Made by a program: the position numbers and the translations under genes. Below, piece by piece: positions 53,517 through 60,698 of a stretch of 64,000 nucleotides of DNA. The notes beneath the pieces are model-generated. The model did not search any database. It was not told the origin of the DNA and saw nothing but the letters and a program-made list of their open reading frames with translations. Position 1 is the first letter of the stretch; each line of letters begins with the position of its first letter. Source of the stretch: Flavobacteriales bacterium UBA5081 (GTDB taxonomy: Bacteria > Bacteroidota > Bacteroidia > Flavobacteriales_E > Vicingaceae); assembly GCA_002415785.1 (NCBI GenBank), contig DIAJ01000033.1:129180-193179 (forward strand). Direction: 5' to 3'.

Positions 53517-56500
53517 GATTGACCTTTTAAGATTTTACGTTCTTCTCTCCAGCAATACAGCACAGGAACGATGAAATAAGTGATGGCTGCAAACAACATC
53601 CCCCCGAAAGCAGGAATAGCCATAGGTATCATGATGTCAGAACCACGACCTGTTGATGTGAGAATTGGCAGCAAAGCAATGATGGTAGTAGCTGAAGTCA
53701 TTACTGCAGGTTTAATTCTTCGATGACCAGCTTCTACCGTTGCAGCCCTTATTCCTTTGAGATCGGTGGTTTTATTTCGCTCAAAACTTTGATCTAAGTA
53801 AGTCCCCATCAATACGCCATCATCTGTAGCAATACCAAAGAGGGCGATAAATCCTACCCAAACCGCTACACTCAGGTTAATGGTGTGTATCTGAAACAGA
53901 TCTCTGAAATTGGTTCCAAAAAGCGAAAAGTCCGCAAACCAAGTCTGCCCGTAAAGCCACAATACGATGAAACCACCACTAAATGCCATGGCGATACCCG
54001 TGAATACCATCAGGGAGGTTGAAACCGATTTGAATTGGAAATACAGAATAAGAAAAACAATTCCTAAAACCAGAGGCACTACAATGGACAAACGTTTTTC
54101 GGCACGCACCTGATTTTCATAACTCCCGGAGAATTTATAGCTGATCCCTGCCGGTACGGTTAATTCTCCTGAGTCAATTAAATCTTGAATGTGTTGCTGT
54201 GCGTCATTCACCACTATGACTTCTGAAAAGCCATCTCGCTTATCGAAAAGCACGTAACCGACCAAGAAGGTTTCTTCACTTTTGATGGCCTGTGGCCCCC
54301 GCACATATTCAAAATCCACAATTTGCGAGATAGGAATTTGAGCACCTGTGGGCGTTGGTATCAATATTTTACCCAAGGCTTCAGGGTCGTCTCGTAGTTC
54401 TCTCGGATAGCGCACCCTGACAGGAAAGCGTTCACGACCTTCTACGGTAGAGGTGATTTTCATCCCACCAATTGCCGTTTCGATGGTTTGCTGAACGTCT
54501 TCAATATTCAATCCGTAACGAGAAATTTCATCCCGATCGATGTTGAGGTGCAAGTAGGGTTTGCCCACAATCCGATCTGCAAAAACTGCTTCTGCTTTAA
54601 CTGAAGGAACTTCTTTCAGGATATTTTCCAGCTGCAAACCGAAGTTCTCAATGGTTTTCAAATCCGGACCGTAAACTTTAATTCCCATTGGGGCACGCAT
54701 GCCCGTTTGCAACATCACCAAGCGCGTTTCTATGGGCTGCAGTTTGGGTGCTGAAGTAATGCCCGGAATTTTCGTGACTTTGACGATTTCATTCCAAATG
54801 TCATCCGTCGAATGAATGTGGTTTCTCCAGTTTCTAAAATACTGCCCGTCGCTATCCTTGATCAGTTCATCTTTTTTAATGTCTGCCAACAAAGCTTCTT
54901 CGTTACTGAGGGTATCCCCATTTTGCAAAATAAATTTTCCATCATCGTCAATTTTATAGCGCTGACGATGTCCGCGAGCATTCACCATGTACTCCGGTTT
55001 GTAATTAATTACATTCTCAAACATGGAGATCGGAGCAGGATCCAAGGCAGACTCTACTCTACCAAGTTTACCCACAGTCAATTCTACTTCGGGAATATTG
55101 GTCAGCATCATATCTAATTGCCCAACCACTTTGCGATTATATTCAATACCTGAATGAGGCATGGAAGTCGGCATGAGCAAAAAGCTGCCTTCATCTAGCG
55201 AAGGCATAAATTCTTCACCAATTCCGGGAAAGGTATGGGCAAGACCAGACCATATTTTGGTTTCACTCACATTCCATCCTATTTTTTCAAGCCCTTTAGA
55301 TGCAAATCCAAATACTGTATTAAAGCCCAGCCAAATATTAGCTGCAAGGAGTATGAGCAAAGCAGGAATTAGGAGAAACTTGATTTTATTATTTAAGCAC
55401 CATCTGAGCACTCTTTTGTATTGATATTCCAAAAGCGTAAACCCGCCAAGGATGATGGCAACTAATAGAATGACAAAAATGAAATTGATCGCAAGGGATT
55501 GAGAAGCACCCAATGGCAACCAGTATTTTGCCAATAGCCAAGTGACCCCAATCAATACAATGATCAATTCAGCATAGTTGAAAAGGAATCGGGCAAATTT
55601 TGAGAATGACTCCTTTTTCGATTCCAAAAACGATTTTACTATACTTGTAGTGCCAAAAAGCATCAATATAATGCCACCCCAAATCTGACCGACAAAGAGA
55701 CCTGCTATTCCCAAAAGGACTAAAGCATAACTACCATATTTTTTGAGAAAATTATTTTTGATTTTAAATCCAAAAAACCAATGCGCCAGTGTTGGCATGA
55801 TGAGCAAACTTACGAGCAGAGCGGCTAATAGGGCAAATGTTTTGGTAAATGCCAAAGGACCAAATAGCTTTCCTTCAGCTGCCTGCATGGTAAATACAGG
55901 AATAAAGCTGACAATGGTGGTGGAAACAGCGGTTAGTATTGCCGATGATACTTCCGAAGCACCATTGTAAACCATAGTAATGAGTTTTTGCTCGGGCGGT
56001 GCTTCATCTATGTGTTTGATAATGTTCTCTGACAAAATAACACCGAGATCTACCATAGTGCCAATAGCAATAGCAATTCCGGATAAGGCTACAATATTGG
56101 CATCCACACCAAAATACCGCATGGCGATAAATACCATGAGCACTGCTATGGGCAAAATGCTTGAGATGAGAAAAGAAGCACGTAGATTGTAAACCATCAC
56201 AATTACCACTAAAATCGTAATAAGAACTTGCAGGGATATGGCTTCTTCGAGTGTTCCCAGCGTTTCGTAAATCAGTTCAGAGCGATCGTAAAACGGTACA
56301 ATGGTCAATTGACTTTCTCGTCCATCTGCCAGTGTTTTCTTCGGTAATCCGGGTGCTATCTCATTGATTTTGTCCTTCACATTATTAATGACTTGCAAAG
56401 GATTTGCACCATAACGGGCTACAACTACCCCGCCAACTACTTCAGCACCGTCTTTGTCTAATAGCCCCCTGCGGTTTGCAGGACCTAATGAAACTACGCC

Positions 56501-57337
56501 AATATCTTTGATTCTAATAGGCACATTGTCCTGCACAGCCACCACAGTTTTTTCTATGTCTTCTACTTTTTTAACATAGCCCAAACCGCGAATCAGATAT
56601 TCCGCTTGATTGATTTCAATGGTTTTAGCACCGACGTCTTTGTTTGACCTTTGAATTGCCCGCATCACATCCGTAATGGGAATGTCGTATGCTTTAAGTG
56701 CATCGGGGTTGACATCCACCTGATATTCCTTGACAAAACCACCAATGGAAGCTACTTCAGAAACTCCGGAGGTGGCATTCAATCCATATTTGACATAAAA
56801 ATCCTGTACGGTTCGAATTTCATCCAAGTCCCAACCGCCGGTTGGGTTTCCATCTTTGTCGCGTCCTTCGATGGTGTACCAGTAAACCTGACCCAAAGCT
56901 GTAGCATCAGGCCCTAAGGCAGGCTGTACTCCTTCGGGCAATAGGTCTTTAGGTAAAGCATTGAGCTTTTCTATGATTCGTGAACGAGACCAATAAAACT
57001 CTACATCTTCACTAAAGATGATGAAGATACTTGAGAAGCCAAAAATTGAAGTACTGCGTATCGATTTAACCCCCGGAATACCTAATAGATAAGTGGTCAG
57101 CGGATATGAAATTTGATCTTCAATATCTTGTGGGGAGCGACCCTGCCATTGGGTGAAAACAATTTGTTGGTTTTCGCCAATGTCGGGAATGGCATCCACC
57201 GGAACCGGATCAGAGGGCAATGCCCCGATTTTCCAGCCAAAGGGAGAAGTGACAATTCCCCAGCTTACAAATCCAAGCAGCACGAGTACCGTTACCAGCT
57301 TATTTTCAAGAAAGTATTTAATTATTTTGTTCAACAT
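53513..57337 (-). CDS. cusA: CusA/CzcA-type heavy-metal RND efflux transporter
   Basis: 1274 residues, about 230 longer than E. coli CusA. The inner-membrane proton-driven pump has DPVPVDAIPDIGENQ near the N-terminus, GVKSIRSTSIFGFS, two RND cores, VDLGVILSENIIKHID in TM4, and GIATDDGVLMGTYLDQ near the C-terminus. The Met-containing periplasmic segment LVMLQTGMRAPMGIKVYG matches the Cu/Ag-type cleft. The extra length is a block of about four hydrophobic helices (about 525-690) and a soluble insert around 755-835. The operon suggests copper or silver as the substrate. Confidence 0.95.
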   Translation of the reverse strand: MLNKIIKYFLENKLVTVLVLLGFVSWGIVTSPFGWKIGALPSDPVPVDAIPDIGENQQIVFTQWQGRSPQDIEDQISYPLTTYLLGIPGVKSIRSTSIFGFSSIFIIFSEDVEFYWSRSRIIEKLNALPKDLLPEGVQPALGPDATALGQVYWYTIEGRDKDGNPTGGWDLDEIRTVQDFYVKYGLNATSGVSEVASIGGFVKEYQVDVNPDALKAYDIPITDVMRAIQRSNKDVGAKTIEINQAEYLIRGLGYVKKVEDIEKTVVAVQDNVPIRIKDIGVVSLGPANRRGLLDKDGAEVVGGVVVARYGANPLQVINNVKDKINEIAPGLPKKTLADGRESQLTIVPFYDRSELIYETLGTLEEAISLQVLITILVVIVMVYNLRASFLISSILPIAVLMVFIAMRYFGVDANIVALSGIAIAIGTMVDLGVILSENIIKHIDEAPPEQKLITMVYNGASEVSSAILTAVSTTIVSFIPVFTMQAAEGKLFGPLAFTKTFALLAALLVSLLIMPTLAHWFFGFKIKNNFLKKYGSYALVLLGIAGLFVGQIWGGIILMLFGTTSIVKSFLESKKESFSKFARFLFNYAELIIVLIGVTWLLAKYWLPLGASQSLAINFIFVILLVAIILGGFTLLEYQYKRVLRWCLNNKIKFLLIPALLILLAANIWLGFNTVFGFASKGLEKIGWNVSETKIWSGLAHTFPGIGEEFMPSLDEGSFLLMPTSMPHSGIEYNRKVVGQLDMMLTNIPEVELTVGKLGRVESALDPAPISMFENVINYKPEYMVNARGHRQRYKIDDDGKFILQNGDTLSNEEALLADIKKDELIKDSDGQYFRNWRNHIHSTDDIWNEIVKVTKIPGITSAPKLQPIETRLVMLQTGMRAPMGIKVYGPDLKTIENFGLQLENILKEVPSVKAEAVFADRIVGKPYLHLNIDRDEISRYGLNIEDVQQTIETAIGGMKITSTVEGRERFPVRVRYPRELRDDPEALGKILIPTPTGAQIPISQIVDFEYVRGPQAIKSEETFLVGYVLFDKRDGFSEVIVVNDAQQHIQDLIDSGELTVPAGISYKFSGSYENQVRAEKRLSIVVPLVLGIVFLILYFQFKSVSTSLMVFTGIAMAFSGGFIVLWLYGQTWFADFSLFGTNFRDLFQIHTINLSVAVWVGFIALFGIATDDGVLMGTYLDQSFERNKTTDLKGIRAATVEAGHRRIKPAVMTSATTIIALLPILTSTGRGSDIMIPMAIPAFGGMLFAAITYFIVPVLYCWREERKILKGQS

Positions 57338-57435
57338 AATTCAACCAATTGATTGTAAAAACACCATTCGGTGCAGTTCAATTTATAAGGCAATGCGCTG
57401 ATCTTATCGAACAGCGGATCAATTGAATTATGTAA

Positions 57436-57852
57436 TCAGAGTAAAAAGGTTTGAAAAAGCAAACGGAAGTCTACCGCTTGCAAGGGCGGAGAGTGATTGC
57501 TGTTCACTCCATGCTTAGTAGTTTCTGTAGTCGGGATCTCAAAAACAATAGTCTGAACAGCGGCTATTGTTTGTTTTGCATCTTTGGATGCATTGACCGC
57601 TTGCTTGATCAAGTCCTCATCCAATTGATGGAATTCGTGTTGGTTTTCGCAGCAAGCTTTGGCTTTTAGAGCCTCTTTTGCCGGCTTCGACTCACAGTCG
57701 GTTTCCATATCCATGCCGCAGTCTAAAAGCTCAAAGTGAAAAGATAAGCTTTGATCAACGGCAAGGCCCCCACAGAAGTGCGTATTCATCGCAAAACCAA
57801 CGGATGAAGTTAAAAGTAGAAAGGCAAGTAATATGGAAATCACTTTTTTCAT
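57436..57852 (-). CDS. HYC_CC_PP family exported protein
   Basis: 138 residues with a signal peptide (about 1-21). It has the spaced motifs the family is named for: HFCGG near residue 25, KACCENQ near 70 and SPP near 121, with additional cysteines at DCGMD and DCESK. The family is found in Bacteroidota and, as here, lies near copper genes. The cysteine spacing suggests a periplasmic metal or redox role; function is unknown. It has a -7 box directly upstream that would give a very short or absent leader. Confidence 0.82.
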   Translation of the reverse strand: MKKVISILLAFLLLTSSVGFAMNTHFCGGLAVDQSLSFHFELLDCGMDMETDCESKPAKEALKAKACCENQHEFHQLDEDLIKQAVNASKDAKQTIAAVQTIVFEIPTTETTKHGVNSNHSPPLQAVDFRLLFQTFLL

Positions 57853-57856
57853 TGTA

Positions 57857-57864
57857 CAAATATA
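57857..57864 (-). promoter_or_regulatory. -7 box TATATTTG of HYC_CC_PP gene
   Basis: An exact TAnnTTTG box ending five bases before the start codon on the minus strand. If used, the mRNA would be leaderless or nearly so. No -33 TTG is seen at the right spacing. Confidence 0.35.
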
Positions 57865-58020
57865 TTAAAATTGATTGAATCAGGTATTTATTAACATTCT
57901 TTAAGTAAGAAAAATGAACTAATTTTTAAGGAGAACACTTTTTCAAAATTAATTTACACACCAATTAACGTATTAATAATTAATAAAATAAAATTTTTGA
58001 TCTTGCTTCTTCCCTTTTTG

Positions 58021-58187
58021 CTCGCCAAAAAGGAAATCAAAAAGGCGAGCCTGACTGCCGAACAGGCAGGCCCGGATTCAATCCTCTCTTTTTACTTCTC
58101 AAAGCTTAACTTCGGTCGGATGATCTCTCTCGTTCCTCAAGAGCTTTCCGACCTCTCTAAAGCTTTGCTTTGAAAAAAGAAGGATTG
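58021..58187. repeat. Long imperfect inverted-repeat element, possibly a small RNA or MITE-like
   Basis: The element folds in nested stems: CTCGCC (58021-58026) with GGCGAG (58044-58049); CTGCC with GGCAG (58055-58069); then a long stem from CAATCC (58079) to GGATTG (58187) containing an A/T-rich arm, AAAGCTT (58101-58107) with AAGCTTT (58160-58166), and at the tip GGTCGGA (58114-58120) with TCCGACC (58147-58153). It is GC-richer than the DNA around it and has no gene. I recall similar phrases as dispersed repeats in Bacteroidota but cannot confirm copy number here. Confidence 0.6.
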
Positions 58188-58307
58188 CCTCCAAGGGCAC
58201 TCTTCAGTTCTGCGAACTGATTTGGATGAGATTTGTTTTCAGTATGAAGATTCGTGCATAATTATATTTTTAGTGCATTTGCCATGATTCCTTGGGTATA
58301 TTGCAAA

Positions 58308-59039
58308 TTAATTCACTGCCAACATAATCAAAGCCATACCGACCATCGTTAAATCTTCGATTATAGTTACGGTGCTCATGGGTAAATTAAATACATCGCC
58401 TAAACAAGCGCATTTGATCTTGTTTTTGTTCAAATTGCTTTTGATTACTCCAATGCTACTGATGCCTAGAATCACCGCTGTACTCAGATTCACCCAAAAA
58501 GGTTCAAAATCGACTAAATAAAGTACACCCAAAAGCAGTTCTACAAAAGGATAAATGTATCCCCAGGAAAACCACTTCGCCGCTACAATGTCATACATCC
58601 GATAGGAGTCCGCAAAGCCTTTTAAGTTTAGCAATTTAAAGAAGGAAAAAACAATGAAAAAGCCGGCCATAAAGTGTCGCATCCACAGCATCCATGAAAA
58701 GGATTCAAAGGGATATTGTGCCAAAACCGCTACTCCTACAATAAAAGCGACGATTAATATTAATGGTTTATAGGTGCTCACTGAAACCTCGTTAAGTTCA
58801 GCAAAGTCTTTCGTTTGGGGCAATTCCTTTTCGGCAATGGAATAATTTCCGGCCTGACTGACGATAGTCTGGAGTTCTCGAAGCTCCATTGCGCGATTAA
58901 AACTAATTTTTGCCTCAGCGGGGTTTAATCCGACTTCTGCAGCTTGGATCACCGCATGACCTTCCAATTGCTTTTTTACTTTTGACACGCATCCACCGCA
59001 TGTCATTCCTTGAATGCTATAAGTTTTTGTTTGCATCAT
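58308..59039 (-). CDS. HMA-domain fused to MauE-like membrane protein
   Basis: 243 residues. Residues 1-70 form a heavy-metal-associated domain with GMTCGGCVSKVKKQL (Cys14-x-x-Cys17). Residues 90-243 hold four or more helices of the MauE/DoxX type, with CACLGDVFNLPMSTVTIIED near the C-terminus, including a Cys-x-Cys pair inside the membrane region. A membrane copper-binding or thiol-relay role is likely; MauE-like domains take part in redox maturation. It is encoded 75 bases downstream of the HMA-AraC regulator on the same strand. Confidence 0.85.
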   Translation of the reverse strand: MMQTKTYSIQGMTCGGCVSKVKKQLEGHAVIQAAEVGLNPAEAKISFNRAMELRELQTIVSQAGNYSIAEKELPQTKDFAELNEVSVSTYKPLILIVAFIVGVAVLAQYPFESFSWMLWMRHFMAGFFIVFSFFKLLNLKGFADSYRMYDIVAAKWFSWGYIYPFVELLLGVLYLVDFEPFWVNLSTAVILGISSIGVIKSNLNKNKIKCACLGDVFNLPMSTVTIIEDLTMVGMALIMLAVN

Positions 59040-59114
59040 TTTTCGTTTATGGTTTATGATGCAAATGTCCGACAGCTGTTAGCAATTGCTGTTACACTAT
59101 TCCGAGCAAATGTT

Positions 59115-59693
59115 TCAAGATTTTGCGCCCAGGCCGTCTAATGATTTTCTACCGGAAGACTTTTGTGCTTTAAAAGCCGAAGGCGTCATGCCGGTTTCTT
59201 TTTTAAACTGCGCAGATAAATAAGCCACGCTGCTATAGTCCATAGCAAAAGCAATTTCAGAAAGGGTCATTTCATTGTAAAACAACAGCTCTTTGACCTT
59301 TTCAATGCGCTGTTTAGCAATGAATTTTTCAATAGTGATCCCTTCAATGGAAGAAAACAAGCGACTGAGGTAAGTGTAATCGTGATTGAGCTTTTCGGAG
59401 AGAAATACGGAGAACTTTTGCTTGAGTGGCTCTTGACTGTAGTGGATTTGCTCAATGATCAACTTTTTCAATTGGGCAATCAGCTTTGTTTTAGTAGAGT
59501 CGAGTAATTCAAAACCAATTTGTTGCAGTTTGTCGTTGAGTTTGCTTTTTTCCGTTTCTGCTAGGACTTTTGTGAGGGTCACTTCACCCAGCTCAATTTT
59601 ATCAGGCTCAAGACCCATTTCGCTAAAAATGTTTTCCACAGCCATAATGCAGCGCGGACAAACCATGTTTTTGATGTAATAAATGGAGCTCAT
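59115..59693 (-). CDS. AraC-family regulator with N-terminal HMA-like metal domain
   Basis: 192 residues. Residues 1-65 look like an HMA fold: YYIKNMVCPRCIMAVENIF with Cys12-x-x-Cys15, followed by a second strand-helix half. Residues about 90-185 are the two-helix AraC domain: LSEKLNHDYTYLSRLFSSIEG and LSEIAFAMDYSSVAYLSAQFKKETG, MTPSAFK. It would bind a soft metal such as Cu(I) through CPRC and control the metal genes downstream. It is the first gene of the region in the transcription direction, with a TACTTTTG box just upstream. Metal identity is inferred. Confidence 0.85.
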   Translation of the reverse strand: MSSIYYIKNMVCPRCIMAVENIFSEMGLEPDKIELGEVTLTKVLAETEKSKLNDKLQQIGFELLDSTKTKLIAQLKKLIIEQIHYSQEPLKQKFSVFLSEKLNHDYTYLSRLFSSIEGITIEKFIAKQRIEKVKELLFYNEMTLSEIAFAMDYSSVAYLSAQFKKETGMTPSAFKAQKSSGRKSLDGLGAKS

Positions 59694-59700
59694 TGGATTG

Positions 59701-59708
59701 CAAAAGTA
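59701..59708 (-). promoter_or_regulatory. -7 box TACTTTTG of HMA-AraC regulator
   Basis: An exact TAnnTTTG match on the minus strand, seven bases before the start codon. It is the same octamer as the rnpB box. No -33 TTG at the expected distance. Confidence 0.4.
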
Positions 59709-59768
59709 ATTAATTCAGGGGATTGGGAGTAGTATTTAATATCTGATTCATCTTTTACAATTCTGATA

Positions 59769-59929
59769 GATGCCGTGCCTTCAGCACTCAATGATTTCAA
59801 TTGACTCAATGGTTTAGTTTTTAGGGTTCATAAGTAAGTCCCGAAGGGACGCTATCTGTTAGCGATGGATGCAATCCATCGGATAAAAGTAGTTGATGGT
59901 ATTCAAAGTCCTGAAAGGACGATATCAGA
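59769..59929. repeat. Left REP-like palindrome array
   Basis: Contains GTGC-CTTCA-GCAC (59775-59787), GTCCCGAAGGGAC (59838-59850), GATGGAT-GCA-ATCCATC (59864-59880) and GTCCTGAAAGGAC (59908-59920). The 103-base segment 59827-59929 is repeated nearly exactly at 60529-60630, and 59769-59792 at 60432-60455. Confidence 0.85.
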
Positions 59930-59970
59930 AAATCAATTATCTTAGCATCAAATAGTAAAAGATTAATACA

Positions 59971-60423
59971 ATGGGTCAATCTTTAGTACAGAATTATGTA
60001 CATATAATCTTCAGCACAAAAAATCATCAAAAATTAATTCATCCCACAATCGAAAATGAATTATTTAATTACCTCGGAGGGAGTTGCAAAGAATTAGGAT
60101 GTCAACCATTAAAAGTTGGTGGTTATTTAGACCATGTTCATATCTTATGTATGTTAGCTAAAAATGTGACAATAGTTGACTTATTGAAAAACATCAAATC
60201 TTCATCTTCAAAATGGATAAAAACTAAGGGTAATGGCTTTAAAGATTTTTATTGGCAGGACGGTTATGGATCATTTACAGTTAATCCGAGTGAAGTAGAT
60301 ATGGTTAGTGACTACATCGGCAATCAGTATTATCATCATAAAAAAATGACATTCAAGGAGGAGTACCTTAAGTTTTTGAAAAAATACAAGGTTGATTTTA
60401 ATGAAAAATATTTGTGGGACTGA
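59971..60423 (+). CDS. IS200/IS605-like Y1 transposase (REP-associated)
   Basis: 150 residues. The HUH motif reads HVHIL (LDHVHILCML) and the substrate-binding segment FYWQDGYGSFTVNPSE is typical of this family; a tyrosine nucleophile candidate is in DYIGNQYYHHKK. It starts with MGQSLVQNYVHIIFSTKNH. It cleaves and rejoins single-stranded DNA at hairpin ends. There is no TnpB/IscB gene beside it. The frame is intact, so it may be active. Confidence 0.9.
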   Translation: MGQSLVQNYVHIIFSTKNHQKLIHPTIENELFNYLGGSCKELGCQPLKVGGYLDHVHILCMLAKNVTIVDLLKNIKSSSSKWIKTKGNGFKDFYWQDGYGSFTVNPSEVDMVSDYIGNQYYHHKKMTFKEEYLKFLKKYKVDFNEKYLWD

Positions 60424-60431
60424 TTTTTAAG

Positions 60432-60630
60432 GATACCGTGCCTTCAGCACTCAATAATCTTGTATGAATTAATGATAGGACTGCGTCCTATCCTAACAGA
60501 TGTCGCCCTTTCAGGGCTTAGTTTTAGATTCATTAGTAAGTCCCGAAGGGACGATATCTAATAGCGATGGATGCAATCCATCGGATAAAGGTAGTTGATG
60601 TATTAAAAGTCCTGAAAGGACGATATCAGA
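60432..60630. repeat. Right REP-like palindrome array
   Basis: Contains GTGCCTTCAGCAC (60438-60450), TAGGAC-TGC-GTCCTA (60476-60490), GCCCT-TTC-AGGGC (60505-60517), GTCCCGAAGGGAC (60540-60552), GATGGAT-GCA-ATCCATC (60566-60582) and GTCCTGAAAGGAC (60609-60621). It holds the same core as the left array plus two additional palindromes. The 68 bases to bshC hold nothing further. Confidence 0.85.
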
Positions 60631-60698
60631 TAAAATGATCAAATATGAATAAGTATTACTATGATAATGTTAAAATCCACACATATTGTATTTAACTA

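Larger units (their letters stand above)
57853..58307. other. Gene-free gap holding a long folded element
   Basis: 455 bases between the HYC_CC_PP gene and the HMA-MauE gene. The first 150 bases are AT-rich and hold only a -7 box; the structured element at 58021-58187 fills the middle, and nothing further is seen from 58188 on. Confidence 0.6.
59769..60630 (+). mobile_element. IS200-like / REP-associated transposase unit with flanking palindromes
   Basis: A Y1 transposase gene lies between two copies of a palindrome array in the same orientation. This is the arrangement of REP-associated tyrosine transposases (RAYT), in which the enzyme acts on single-stranded hairpin ends. No inverted terminal repeats or target-site duplications of the usual DDE kind are seen. 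It borders the metal-efflux region. Confidence 0.75.

Noticed and set aside
59769..60630. Regularly spaced palindromes that could look like a CRISPR array
   Set aside because: The units are different palindromes repeated in two blocks, not identical repeats with unique spacers, and no cas gene is near; REP/RAYT fits better.
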